DNA of 64,000 nt. Origin: Gelidibacter salicanalis. Lineage in GTDB: Bacteria; Bacteroidota; Bacteroidia; Flavobacteriales; Flavobacteriaceae. This document shows, one piece after another, positions 38,441 through 53,400 of this stretch. Below the pieces are notes generated by a model, which saw nothing but the letters and a program-made list of their open reading frames with translations, was not told the origin of the DNA and did not search any database. Both the position numbers and the translations under genes were made by a program. The DNA is taken from contig NZ_VORX01000001.1 of NCBI RefSeq assembly GCF_007997285.1, positions 186,001-250,000 of the forward strand. The letters are read 5' to 3'. How positions within the stretch are numbered: position 1 is the stretch's first letter; each line of letters begins with the position of its first letter.

Positions 38441-41400
38441 ATTTATTAAAAGTGTACTATTTCTTTTGTGTTAGGCATAATAAAAAGCCCAAAACACAAA
38501 GGCGGTTGCAAAGTTATCAAAAAGTTTCTTTTAATCTTGTAACCTGCCCATTTTATTTCAAAAAGTATGCCATTATAGGAAGTTGCTACCCACGGAAAGA
38601 CTAGTTTCGAAGGTAATAAAATTTTCCTCAATTATTTCTAAGTTAAAACTTTTTTGGGATAGTATAGTATTATAAATAGCTAATTTAATACAAGGTAATC
38701 TAGGCCAGATCAACTAATTTTGCCGTCTTCAATTATCAATTTACAATCTTCATGACTAAACCTCGAATTGCCCTTGCTGTTGGGATCATCTGTATTTCTA
38801 TTTTTCCAATTTTGGTAAAGTTGAATTTGACTCCAGGGTTGATTTCTGCCTTTTATAGGATGGCCATTGCTTCGGTGATATTGGTGCCTTATGTCATCAT
38901 TACAAAACAATTTAAAGTCACCTCAACTAAAGCATTTTGGTTGGCGGTTATTTGTGGGGTCGTTTTTGGCCTAGACGTAGGAGTTTGGAATATCGCCATT
39001 CAACAGTCTACCGCCACACAAGCCACTTTACTGACCAATCTGTCGCCAGTTTGGGTGGGGATCGGTGCGTTTTTATTTCTCAAGGATAAACCCAAGCAGA
39101 ATTTCTGGATTGGCACCGTTGTAGCCATTATCGGGATGGTGCTCTTAGTGGGCTTTGATCTTTTTTTGAATTTCGACTTTAACTTGGCTTTCATCTTTGG
39201 CATTTTATCCGGGATGTTATACGCTATTTATATGCTGACCAGCAAACGGATTTTGGGAGAATTGCAGGTCCTGACTTTTATGACCATTAGTTTAGTCTCC
39301 TCAGTAGTGGCGCTTGGAATTTTAAGTTATCTCTTAGGAGAACCTTTTGGCGGATTTTCGACCAATGGATGGTTGGTGCTGGCCATTCAGGGCATCGTCT
39401 GCCAACTCTTGGCTTGGTTGCTCATCAGTTTTGCAACCAAACACATGCGTGCCACACGGGTGTCAGTGAGTTTATTGGGGCAAGCGGTATTGGCCTCTAT
39501 TTTGGCTTGGTGGTTGCTCGATGAGCAAATTTCGCTACAAATGGTTATTGGTGGCTTTGTTTTACTGTTAGGCATTCGCCTCACATTTTATGAAAAAGCA
39601 TTCTTAAAATCCACCCCAAAATCCCCGAAAAATATTGAGGAAGTTTAAGGTGCCGTCAGCTATTCCCAAGGAAATACAGTGTTAATAGTTGAAAATTTTT
39701 GTACTGCGGATGATTATTGGGTAGAGTAAAACAGTCTCTTAGGACATCTTATAAATATTTTAGTAAGTAAAATTTTGCTAAAGCTTGCAAATCCACTTAT
39801 TTTCGTGGCGCTTGTTTTTTTTAGAAATTCTATGGATGCGTTTGATTCCATTCTAAAAAGGAACATCTAGCACTTACAACCTATTTATAACCTGCATTGT
39901 CAATGAAATTTGCCATCATCAAAGAACGTAAGAATCCACCCGACAGACGTGTCGTATTTTCCCCAGAAAAATTAGCGGAAGCTAGAATGCAATTTCCCGA
40001 AGCGGAGTTTATTGTGGAAGCTAGTGAATTGAGGATATTCCCTGACGCTGCCTATCGCGCCCTTGGATTTGAAGTCACAGAAGATGTGTCTGCTGCTGAT
40101 GTGATGCTTGGAGTAAAGGAAGTTCCCATTGCGGGGCTGATTCCCAATAAAAAATACTTTTTCTTTTCGCATACCATAAAAAAGCAACCCTACAACAGAG
40201 GATTGCTTCAAGCTGTTCTTGAACATAATATTGAACTTTATGACCACGAAACCATAGTAAAAAAGAGCGGAGCCCGACTCATTGGCTTTGGGCGTTATGC
40301 AGGCTTGGTGGGGGCCTATAATGGTTTTAGGGGTCTGGGTTTACGGGATAATCTTTTTGAATTGCCCAAAGTAGAAACACTTTCGGATTTGCAGGCGGTC
40401 AAAGAGGAACTGGATAAAATTACAATTCCCAATATTAAGATTCTTCTTTCCGGAACCGGAAAAGTGGCGTATGGTGCCAAGGAAATTTTAGACCATCTTC
40501 AAATTAAAGAGGTGAGTGATGCACTTTATCTTACTTCCGAGTTTTCAGAACCCGTGTATTGCATGGTAGATGTCATGGAGTACAACAAGCGTAAAGACGG
40601 AAAGGTGGGGAATAAGCAGCAGTTTTACAAGGACCCAACCGGGTATGAAAGTAATTTTATGGCTTATGCCAAAACGTCGGACTTGTTTATAGCGGGCCAT
40701 TTTTACGGAAATAACGCACCTTATTTGTTTACACGTGAGGATGCAAAATCGGCCGAATTCAGAATTAATTTCATCGCCGACATCAGTTGCGATATTGACG
40801 GGCCCGTGGCGTCAACCATCCGGCCGTCGACCATTGCAGAACCTTTTTATGGTTATGACGCGCAACAGGAAAAAGAAGTGGCTTTTGGAGCCGAAAATTC
40901 CATTAGTGTGATGGCGGTAGATAATTTACCTTGTGAACTCCCTAAAGATGCCAGTGAAGGGTTTGGAGATATGTTTCTCGAAAATGTACTTCCAGCGTTT
41001 TTTAATGATGATGAACGGGGCATTCTTAAACGTGCTAAGGTCACCTCTAAACGGCGCCTTACTGAAAGGTTCAGTTATTTGGAGGAGTATGTAAAAGGTC
41101 AATAAAACACAAAAAGCCCGAATTCAATGTTCAGGCTTTTTTATGAATCATTCGGCGTATTATGATTTTAAAATGGCAATCATAATATCCATTTCATTGA
41201 CTAGCTTTTCGTTGGAACCGCTATAGCCTACCGATTTAAATTTCATGCGTCCATCAGGACCAATAATCACTTTGGTTGGTATTCCTGAAATATCATATTT
41301 GCTCGCCACTTCAAAATCTCTACTGTTTTCAATGGCAGGATCATAGATCACGTGAAAATCATAATTGTTGCTTTTAATAAAGTCTTCCACCATTTTTTCT

Positions 41401-44400
41401 CGGTTTACACCTTTTTCAAAGGTATCTACAAATAAAAGGATCACGTTATCATCGTCTTTATATTTAGTCACCACTTCCTGCATTCCTGGAAAGGACGCCT
41501 TACACGGGCCGCACCAGGTCGCCCAGAAGTCTAAAATAACAGTTTTCCCTTTTTGTTCTGCCAAAGACACCGTCTTGCCTTGCATATCTTTTAAGCTGAA
41601 TGCTGGGGCTTCTTCATCGAGCATGGATTTTTTAATGGCGGCAAATTGTGTATTGTAAGCTTCTTTTTCAAAAGCGTTAAGCTGCTCATTCACATCTTTA
41701 GCCTCAGGGTTGATTTTCAGATAGGCCGTTTTGTAAGCTTCTTTAATTTTAGCGTTGCCGTGTCCTAACTTTAAGTAGGTTTCCGCTTTAGTCACCACCT
41801 TCTCGTATTGTTGGTCGGCCATTAAAAATTCTACATAACGTGCATTCCCATCAACATCCTGTAATTTTGGATGCTGTGCTTTTTCTTGATAGGCAATGGC
41901 ATCAGCGACCTTGCCCTGTTTAAATAGTATTAATGCATACGTGTCAGCATACATGCGGTACTGGTTGTCTAGCCCTTGAATATGTTGCTTTTTAGTCAGA
42001 TAGTTGGGTTTGTCTTTTGGATCTTTTTGTAGGCCGGCAATCAGATCTAATGATTTCTTAGACATGGTTTCCGCTTGTGTGAGTGTTTCGCCTTTTTCAG
42101 CCATTGGCCAAGCCAAACTATTGTAGGTTGCCGCTTTGCGACTATCGTCCTGAATTTTGGATAGGTAAGTTTCAAAGTGTTCCATATCCTTATTTTTAAA
42201 ATACTCATTCGCTAAAATTTCCGCCATATAGTTCCCTATATTGTCTAACTTGGATAGTACCGTTTCATATTTTTTAAAGAGTTCTGTTTTTTTTGCTAAA
42301 TCAGTTTCTTTCTGAAATTGGTCAAAAATGTCAAATCTGGCAGTAGAGCCATTTGGATATTTTTTAATAATCACTGTTTTTAAGGAATCAATTTTAGATT
42401 CTTCTCCCATTAACGAATAGGAATTTACGACTGAGGTGTATTCTTTTTCAGTGAGATCTGATTTTTTAAGAATGGAAGTCGTGTAGGCATCAATTAACTT
42501 TTCACCTTCGGCTTTATCATTTTTATAGGCCATTTCAAAATAAGCCGTATTCCAATCACTTTGAAGTTCTGGATGGGCCGTGATATCTGATTTTATATTC
42601 TCAAAAGCGACCTTGGCGTCCGTTTTAATGCCATAATTGCTGCCATTTTGAAGTGCATATTTGGCGGTGGCAGCCTTGCTACCTGGTAAGACTGACCCAT
42701 CTTTCGTGTAGAGTGGTAGAAAATAGCCTTTCGCCTCATTGTGGTCATACGAGCCATCAACTTGTATTATAAATGAGAGCGCAACGGCCGAATCCGGAAT
42801 CTTTATTGAACTTTTCTGCTCCCCATTTGCTTCTGAAAAGTCAATGTCTACAGGATAATAGGTGTCTCCTACCATATAACTGTAGAAGCCTTCAAGCTCT
42901 TGATCAGTCCTATACGTGAGGTCAATCTCATCTCCGGGCACGGGTTGTGCTTTAGAAATGGTGAGTGGGCCCATGGTGAGAAGCGCGGCTTCTTTTTTAG
43001 CTTCCTGTTTACAGGAACATAGCACCATAAACATCAAAAATGGATAGGTATAAATTTTTTTCATGTGGTCTTATTAAATTAATAAAGACCTAAAATAAAG
43101 AAATTACGCGCAATATGTGTAGTGATGATTGATGTATTCTTAAGGTCTACAAAAAAATAGTGGTTTTTTGTTAGATACGCACTGTAGCCTATGACTCAAT
43201 AAGATGAATACCTTGAGACCTGAATATAGATTTAAAATAGGGTCACTTCTATAAGATGAGCGTAACAATTAGCTTGTTGCTCTCCCGCTTCGTTATCAAA
43301 AGAAAGCCTGCTATTCGATGTGTATTTTTTCACCCAAATATTTAGGTTGCACATTAAATACCACATCCGCGGCAGCTTTACTTCGGGCTAAATATTCCCT
43401 AAATCGTGTCTTAAAGCCGTAGCGGTTGCTCACATCCTTGGCATTAAATGCAATCGCATTAATGTTAAAATGTTTGGCCAAATAAATGGCACGCTCGTTA
43501 TGGAATTGTTGCGAAATAATGGTGAATGTAGAGAGGCCAAAGACTTCTTTTGCCCGGACCACAGAATCTAAAGTCCTAAAGCCAGCAAAGTCTAAGAAAA
43601 TTCGGTTTCCAGGAATACCTCTGGCCACGAGGTCGTCTTTAAAGGTTGAAGGCTCGTTGTAATTGCTGCTGCCATTATCACCACTAACCAAAATGTAATC
43701 TATTTTTCCCGCTTTAAAAAGCGCTACGGCCGCATCAATACGGTAGGCGTAATAGTGATTAATGGTTCCCGAGCTCACATATTTGCTGGTGCCCAGTAGC
43801 AAGCCTACCTTGTTTTTAGGAATGGAGGAGGTATCGTTATACATCTGATCCTGCGCTTTAGAGACCATCCAATAGTTGGTAGCCACAACTCCAATAATGA
43901 GCAGTGTTAACAGTAGGAGCAGGGCTTTAATCAGTTTCTTAACCATCGCATTTATTACAGGTAAAGTGTTATAAGTAAGTTTATCTCAGGGGATGTGAGT
44001 AAGTCGTATTTTCAATAGCTTAAAATACGCTCCAACAAACTAACGGTTTTAGATTACAATTCGCGAGATACGACATAGTTTTGAAATGCCAGTCCTTTAA
44101 TGTTCTTTTTCTGCTTTTTATCGACTTCGTAGTAATGGGAGTCAAAAAAATCGAGGGCATTGATGCTGATGTGTGCTTTGATCACATCAAAACCATTAAT
44201 CGACACTCGAGATTCCATAATACGCAGCAATTTGGAACCCACGGTGCGTCTCAGATAGGTTTTGCTAACATAAAGACCTTCCAATTCGTAGCCGTTGTTT
44301 AAATACGAAAATCCTACAATTTGATTTTTGACCTCGGCCACAATAAAGTACAGCTGTTCAATGCGTTCTTTCCAAACATCTAAGTCATCAGCACCCGAAG

Positions 44401-47400
44401 CCCAAACCTCAATCTGTTTCTCAGTGTAAAATTTAGTGTTGATATGGCGTACCGTGTCTCTAAAAAGTGAGGTAATTTCTGCTAAATCTTCTAGTGTTGC
44501 TTGTCTAATTTGTATCATAGTTATACTCTAAATATGCCACCAATGCTAAAAATGCTTTCGGCGAAGAAAAAATGTTGTGATGCACTATCGCTAGTGTTTG
44601 GTGTAGTTCTAATATCACCCATATTAATAAAGCCTCCTTTAAGATCGCCTTGAATAAAAAGGTGTTTAAAGAAGGTCAAGTTTAATCCTGCACTTGCAGA
44701 AACCCCAAAGCCCGAGACGTGAAAAGCGTCGTAACGTTGGTCATTAAAAAGTGTCGCGTTGGTTTTTGGGTATAACACACCAGCGCTAAATCCTTCGGTC
44801 ATATTGAGTTGAATCTTATCTGTATTATTTAGGCTGAATAGCGAAGAGATATCGTCAAATCTCGCAATACCAGCATAAATATAATTCAATCCATCAGTAT
44901 GCTCAAACTGCAAAAAAGCTTCAGATACTTTAAAATTTTCCTGATCATAAACGCCGTTGTAAATGGACCCCACATGTTCTGATGGCAAATCAATATAGCC
45001 GTCCAAGACTCTGTGTCGGTTAGAGGACATCACATATTTCATATGATCTAAACCTAAAGATACGGTGTAATGGTCAGAAATAAAATACCCCAATTTAAAA
45101 TTTGTCTGCGGATTGGTCAAACGCTTAGGATTGATATAATCTATATGCCAACCTTTCGGTTTATCGTGCGCTGTGGCGTTATTAATGGTGAATTTATAGT
45201 CGTTGCCTTCAAAAGTAATATCAGAATTTGAATATTTGGCCCTGTTGCCACCCCAACTCATAAAAAACTTACCTTTATTAGATGCTGTATAGCGGTCTGT
45301 TTGAATGTGGTCTTGGGAGTAGGCGTTAAAAGTGAGCAAAAAAAGGAGTGCACCAACTATAGGTGTTATCATTTTATGAAACATGTATTGGTGTTTTACA
45401 ACGTGTTGACTACTTTTCTAATAGCCACAAGGTTTCTGAGCAGGTGTTCTAAATTATCTAAGTGGAGCATGTTGGCGCCATCACTTTTGGCATTTGCCGG
45501 ATCAAAGTGGGTTTCTATAAAAAGTCCGTCAACGTTATTAACAATGCCCGCTCTGGCTATGGTTTCAATCATATCAGGACGGCCGCCAGTAACACCAATG
45601 CTCTGATTAGGTTGTTGTAGGGAATGGGTCACGTCTAACACCGTTGGGGCGTACTGACGCATGGTAGGAATGCCTCTAAAATCGACAATCATATCTTGGT
45701 AGCCAAACATGGTGCCTCTGTCTGTAATCCAAGCTTTTTCATTGCCTGCATCTTTTACTTTTTGCACGGCGTGCTTCATGGCTTCTGGACTCATAAACTG
45801 GCCTTTTTTAAGGTTGACAACTTTTCCGGTTTCTGCTGCCGCAATTACCAAATCCGTTTGTCTTACTAAAAAAGCCGGAATTTGTAGTACATCTACATAT
45901 TCCGCAGCCATGGCCGCATCAGAGATTTCATGAATATCGGTTACGGTAGGAACATCAAAAGTTTCAGAAACTTTACGTAAAATTCTAAGTGCCTTTTCAT
46001 CTCCTATCCCAGTAAAACTGTCAATCCTGCTGCGATTCGCTTTTTTAAAACTGCCTTTAAAAATATAAGGAATTTGCAAATCATTAGTAATTCGCACTAC
46101 TTTTTCAGCAATTCGCAATGCCATATCTTCCCCTTCAATAGCGCAAGGGCCACAGAGTAAAAAGAAATTATCAGCTGTTGTATGTTTTAATTTAGGAACG
46201 TCGTTAAGAGTCATGTGCTATGTATTATGAGAATGCAAAGTTACGGAAATAATGTTTGAAGCGCTATCCAGACTATTGTGTTTTTCTATAGTTGGGTTAA
46301 GGTCTTGCTATATTATATTTGATGGGATATCTACACTTTTATGGTTGAATACATCACTTAGGAATTAACTTAATTGTATAGATTTTCCTTTAATCAGCTT
46401 ATTTTAGAGCATTCCTTTTATCCGGAGAGGTTTTTTATAGACTATGACGACGAATGCTATCACCTAAAAATTGGCGTTGAACCGCGCAATAAAACCCTAA
46501 AATTATGTGCTTCAATAAATTGTGAAGGGCTTGCTGAGTAGGAAAATTTTTATAGGATTAGAAAAAAAATCAAAATTCGGAGCTTAGGGTAAGGGCATGT
46601 AAAAAAAAAATAACGTACATTTGCACGCTGAAAAATGGCACCATATATATGGCAAAGATAAAAAATATTGCAATTATTGCACACGTTGACCACGGAAAAA
46701 CTACGTTGGTTGACAAAATTATGTACCACTGTAAAACGTTTCGTGAGAACGAAAACACAGGTGATTTAATTCTTGATAATAACGATTTGGAGCGTGAAAG
46801 AGGTATTACCATTACTTCTAAAAACGTTTCCGTAATTTATAAGGATACAAAAATTAACGTTATTGATACTCCTGGTCACGCGGATTTTGGCGGTGAAGTT
46901 GAACGTGTATTGAATATGGCTGATGGCGTTTTGCTATTGGTTGATGCTTTTGAAGGACCAATGCCACAAACGCGTTTTGTGCTTCAAAAAGCCCTTGATT
47001 TAGGTTTGAAACCTTGCGTGGTTATCAATAAAGTTGATAAAGAAAACTGTACTCCAGAAGAAGTTCATGAATCTGTTTTTGATTTAATGTTCGAATTGGG
47101 TGCGGAAGAGTGGCAGTTAGATTTCCCAACGGTATACGGTTCTGCAAAGAACAATTGGATGAGTACCGATTGGAAAAAACCAACCGATTCTCTTGAGCCA
47201 TTGTTAGATATGGTGATTGAGCATATCCCTTCTCATAAAGTAGTAGAAGGAACGACTCAAATGTTGATTACATCTTTAGATTTCTCTTCATTTACGGGTA
47301 GAATCGCCATTGGACGTTTACAACGTGGCATTCTAAAAACAGGAATGAACATTTCTTTAGTGAAACGCGATGGTAAAGTCGTGAAATCTAAAATTAAAGA

Positions 47401-50400
47401 ACTTCACGTTTTTGAAGGTGTGGGTCGTAGAAAGGTTGAAGAAGTTCAAGCTGGAGATATTTGTGCTTTGGTGGGATTGGAAGGATTTGAAATTGGTGAT
47501 ACTGTTGCCGATTTTGAAAACCCAGAAGGTTTACAAACAATCGCAATTGATGAGCCTACAATGAGTATGTTATTTACCATTAACGATTCTCCGTTTTTTG
47601 GTAAAGATGGAAAATTTGTAACCTCTCGTCATATCAAAGACCGCTTGACTAAAGAACTTGAGAAAAACTTAGCATTACGGGTTAATCCAACGGATAGTGC
47701 TGATAAATTCATGGTATTTGGTCGTGGAGTATTGCATTTATCTGTATTGATAGAAACAATGCGTCGTGAAGGTTACGAACTTCAAATTGGACAACCACAA
47801 GTAATCATTAAAGAAATTGATGGTGTTAAATGTGAGCCAATTGAAGAAATGACCATTGATTTACCAGAATCTGTTTCAGGTAAGGCTATTGAAATGGTAA
47901 CGATGCGCAAAGGTGAAATGTTAAGCATGGAAGCTAAAGGTGAACGTATGGTATGTAAATTCCTGATTCCATCTCGTGGTATCATCGGTTTACGTAACCA
48001 ATTGTTGACCGCTACTGCTGGTGAAGCTATTATGTCTCATCGTTTTACTGAATACCAACCGCTTAAAGGTGGTATCCCAGAACGTCAAAATGGATCTTTA
48101 GTGTCTATGGAGAAAGGGCAAGCAATTCCGTATTCTATAGATAAATTACAAGATCGTGGGAAGTTTTTTATCGATCCGGGTGAAGATATTTACGAAGGTC
48201 AGGTTATTGGAGAAAACTCCCGTAGCGATGATATGGCGGTAAACGTTACAAAAACTAAGAAATTGAGTAACGTCCGTTCTTCAGGTGCTGATGATAAAGC
48301 GCGAATTGTACCAGCAATTAAGTTTTCATTGGAAGAAGCGTTGGAGTACATCCAGAAAGATGAGTATGTTGAGGTTACACCAAACCATATTCGTTTACGT
48401 AAAATCTACCTAACGGAAGTAGAACGTAAAAGAAACAAAAATAGCTAGAATTTTTTTAGCGCACTATATAAAAGGAATTCCATTTGGAGTTCCTTTTTTT
48501 TTTACCACGGTAAGTGCACAATCATAATCTCCGCATACCCTTATAATAATTACGTAAAAATCAGAAGCTCTCCGTAAAATATTGTAATTTGGATGTTCTT
48601 TAAATTTCCCATCGCTTCTAATTTGGTCAACTTTGAAAACGTATTCTCTTAAAAAATATCAGCCAGAGTTGAAGTTGGCTTGGGACGATTTCGTGAAGAA
48701 AAGTAAGAATGGCACATTTTTATTCCAGCGCGATTTTATGGACTACCACCAACATCGTTTTGATGATATTTCTCTACTGCTTTATAAGAAAGAACAACTC
48801 ATTGCGATATTGCCAGCCAACAGGGTTGGTGATGCGGTGCACTCACACCAAGGTTTAACTTACGGTGGGCTACTTCTCTCTCCAGAAATTAAATTTAAGA
48901 CGGTTTTAGAAGGATTAAAAACATTGCTAAAGTTTTTGCACCAGCAACAACTCAACTACCTATGGCTTAAAGAAATTCCTTCAATTTACCACCGCGTGCC
49001 TTCTGAGGAAGTGCACTATTTCAATTTTATTTTAGAGGCCCAACTTGTGCGACGGGATGCATTATCTGTTATAGACAATAAGCATAAAATCAAACTAAGC
49101 AAAAGTAGGTTGGAAGGCATCATCCTTGGCAAAAAACATGACCTACGCGTTGTACATGACGATAATTTTGAATTGTTTTGGAACAGCATTTTGATTCCGA
49201 ATCTAAGAATAAAACATCAGGTGGATCCGGTGCATTCCTTAGCTGAAATTCAGTATTTAAAAGGAAAATTCCCGGAGCACATCAAACAGTTCAATGTTTA
49301 CCATAATGACGCTATTGTAGCCGGAGCTACTATTTTTAAAACCCCGCAAGTGGCCCATTGTCAGTATATTTCCGGTAATGCCGATAAGAATTCCTTGGGA
49401 AGTTTAGATCTCCTCCATGAGGTGCTGATCAACCAGATTTTTCCGGACACCCCTTATTTCGATTTTGGAACTTCCAATGGGCACCAAGGCCTGAATATTA
49501 ACCAGGGCTTGCAATTTTGGAAGGAAGGATTTGGAGCGCGGACGCTGACTCAGGATACTTACAAAATTGAGACTAAAAATTATAGGAAATTAGCGGCCGT
49601 ATTACAATGATAAAGTTTCTGGATCTACATAAAATCAACAGCCGCTTTGAAGCGGAGTTTCAAGAAAGCTTTCAACGTTTCTTAGAGGCAGGGCAGTACA
49701 TTTTAGGACGGGAGGTTACACAATTTGAAACGGATTTTGCCAAGTATTGTGGGACTAGCTACTGTATTGGTACGGGCAATGGGTTGGATGCCCTCACCTT
49801 GATTTTTAAAGCCTACCTTCATTTAGGAAAGTTACACCCTGGAGATGAAGTGCTAGTGCCTGCAAATACCTACATAGCCTCAATCCTGTCCATCCTTAAT
49901 GCCGGATTAATACCTGTTTTGGTCGAGCCCGATTTGGATACCTATACGGTATCTCCTGATGAGATTGAGAAGCATATCACCACTAACACTAAAGCGCTAT
50001 TGGTGGTGCATTTGTACGGTCAATTAGCCCATATGGGGGAAATTAACACCATTGCAGAGCAACACGGACTAGTGGTGATAGAAGATGCCGCTCAAGCCCA
50101 TGGTGCTATGGACACCTCGTCTATGAAACGCGCTGGCAATCTGTCCCATGCGGCAGGGTTCAGTTTTTATCCCAGTAAAAATTTGGGGGCTTTGGGGGAT
50201 GGCGGTGCTGTAACCACTAATGATCCTCAATTGGCGGCGACTTTAAAATTGTTGCGCAACTATGGCAGTTCTTCTAAAAATGTCAATGACATTCTTGGCG
50301 TCAATAGCCGTTTGGACGAGTTGCAAGCTCTATTTTTGAATGTAAAGTTGCCCTATTTGGATGGAGACAATGCATGGCGTCAAACTATTGCTAATCGGTA

Positions 50401-53400
50401 TCTTTCAGAAATAAAGAATAAAAAAATCACATTGCCGTTTTACAGTGGAGTAAACGACCACGTATTTCACGTATTTGTAGTTCGGGTTGAAAATCGGAAA
50501 GCCTTGGAAAGGTATTTAAAAACCAATGCCGTGGCGTATCTCATTCATTATCCAGTTGCGCCACATCAGCAAGCTGCATTGAGCGGACTTAAACGGCAGA
50601 GTTTACCCTTAACAGAGCACATTCATAATTCTGTGTTGAGTATCCCCATCAGTCCAGTTATGACCGCTGAGGAGGTGACTACAGTCGTGGACCTTTTAAA
50701 TGCCTATTGATGAAAAGATTTACAAATTATATCAATGATCATGTGTTGTTAAAGGTGGGTAACCTTAATACCATAACCATTATTACCAAGATAGTTGCAG
50801 GTATTCTGACCTCCAAGGCTATTGCGGTATTTATTGGTGTGGAAGGGATGGCGCTCATCGGAAATCTTCGAAATTTTTTAGGAGCCATTCAGACCTTTTC
50901 AATTTTAGGGTTTTACAATGGCTTTGTCAAAACAATCGCTAAGTATAAAAATGACGGGTTAAAATTGAGCCAAACCTTATCAACGGCCTACTACCTAGGT
51001 TTCGCATCCACAGTAACGGTAGCCTTTTGTAGTTATTACAATGCCGATGTTATCAATGAGTTTTTATTTTCAACCCAATACAACTATGCCTATATCATAA
51101 AAATTATGGCGGTAGCGCTGCCTTTCTATGCCTTAAACATGTTCAGTTTTGCTATAATGAACGGGTTTGCCAAGTATAAAATGCTGTTGATCATCAATAT
51201 TATTGGGCAAATTTTGGGCTTGTTGATCACACTGATTTTAATCTTTCAGAATAATATTGATGGTGCTTTAATTGCTGCAGTAATCGCACCTTCGTTAATT
51301 CTGCTCATTACGTTTGTCGGATTTGTCAATCAGCGGAGTTTGGCCTCATCCGTAAAATTAACCAACATAAAATTTAGTGTGTTAAAGAAATTTGGTCCTT
51401 ATGCCATTATGGGCCTGGTCACCGCCATTGCCATCCCAATGGTGTCCATACTGATCCGAAATTATATCATTGATCAAGTGGGGATCAAGGAAGCAGGGCA
51501 TTGGGAAGCCATGCAACGCATTTCAGACTATTATTTAATGTTTATCAATTCATTAATGGCTTTGTATTTTTTACCAAGATTCAGTGAGATCGAAAGCAAA
51601 CAGGAGTTCAGGAAGGAAGTGTTTAGCTTTTATAAAACCACAATTCCTATTTTTGGTATTGGCCTGGTCATCATCTATGTCCTGCGTTCCATTGTAGTGT
51701 CGCTAATTTTTTCTGAGGCGTTTCAACCTACTGAAGACTTGTTCTTCTGGCAGCTTTTAGGCGATTTTGTAAAAGTGTTGTCCATAGTTATTGCGTACCA
51801 ATTCATCGCGAAAAAAATGTTTGCACATTTTATTATTATCGAAATCTTCTTAGTGGTAGTCATGTATTTATCCAGCATTTATCTGATTGATATTTTTGGA
51901 GTGGAAGGTGCGGTAATAGGACATTTTGTAAGTTATTTGATGCATTATGGAATTATTTTGTTGATTTTTGGGAGTTCACTTTTTGGCGTACTTCCACTAA
52001 ACAATGACGATTAATTGATGTTTTAAGACCTTTTCCTGTTTGAAACGAATACTACATCACCTGCATAGCAACCTGCTCTTAAAAATAGCCTCTTTTAATT
52101 CAGTGGCCGTATTGCTTAGAGTGTTGGCTGGATTTGTGACCTCTAAGGCCATTGCGGTTTTTATTGGTGCTGAAGGCTTGGCGCTGATTGGGAATCTTCG
52201 AAATTTTCTAACTACCACCGAGTCATTTTCTACTTTAGGATTCTCTAATGGGATTGTTAAATATGTCGCGGAATTGAAAGAGGACCATTCCAAACTTACT
52301 GAGGCGGTCATTACAATTTTAATTGCAGTGCTTATAGCCACGCTCATCATCTCAACCCTTTTGTTTGTGTACGCCGACGGGCTTAGTCTTTTTATTTTTG
52401 GAGCTTCACAGCCCTTTGGGTTTATAATAGAATTGCTTGCCTTTGCGTTGCCCTTTAGCTCATTAAATATAGTGTTGGTAGCCATCATCAACGGATTGTC
52501 AAAGTACAAAACGGTGGTAAAGATTAACATTCTCAGTCAAGTCATCGGGGTAAGTACGACCTTATTTCTAATTTGGACATCACAGTTGGAGGGGGCATTG
52601 ATGGCGGCAGTACTCCTTCCTGGATTTCTATTTTTTGTCACTCTGTTTAGTTTTTTTCAAATTAAGGAACTGTTGAAAGGCCTTACACTATCGCATCTGA
52701 ATTTCAGATTTCTTAAAAATTTAAGCGCATATTCGCTCATGGCACTATTTTCAGCCGCAGTAATGCCGCTTGTTGTTGTATGCGTCAGAAACTATCTTAT
52801 TGATCAGGTCAGTTTGCAAGATGCTGGATATTGGGAAGCCATCCGTCGCATTTCCAATTATTATGTGATGTTTGTGAGTTCGCTGTTGGCGCTCTACATC
52901 TTACCCCGATTTGCTGAAATTACAAATGCGTTTGAATTTAGAAAGGAAATCCTTCATTTTTATAAAACTGTGCTCCCAGTGTTCGCTTTGGCTTTGATTG
53001 GGATTTATATCTTCAGATCATTGATTGTTCAGCTCATATTCACAGAGGAATTTCTTCCCGTTACCCACCTCTTTAAATGGCAACTTTTAGGTGATTTCCT
53101 TAAGGTAATTTCTTCGGTGATTGCCTATCAACTTATTGCAAAAAAAATGGTGTATCAGTACATCGGTATTGAGCTGTTTTCAATGCTAAATTTGTTTGTT
53201 TCCAGTATGTATTTGATAGATTGGTTTGGTGTTGAAGGGGCAGTCATGGCACATTTCGTTAACTTTGCCCTTCATGCTCTAGTGATCCTTACGGTGTTTA
53301 GAAAAGAGTTGTTTAGCCGTGAAAATTTTAAACTATGAGAAAGATTTATCAACTGAAAGTTGTTTCGGCTATCTTATTTATCAAGAAATTGTTTTACAAG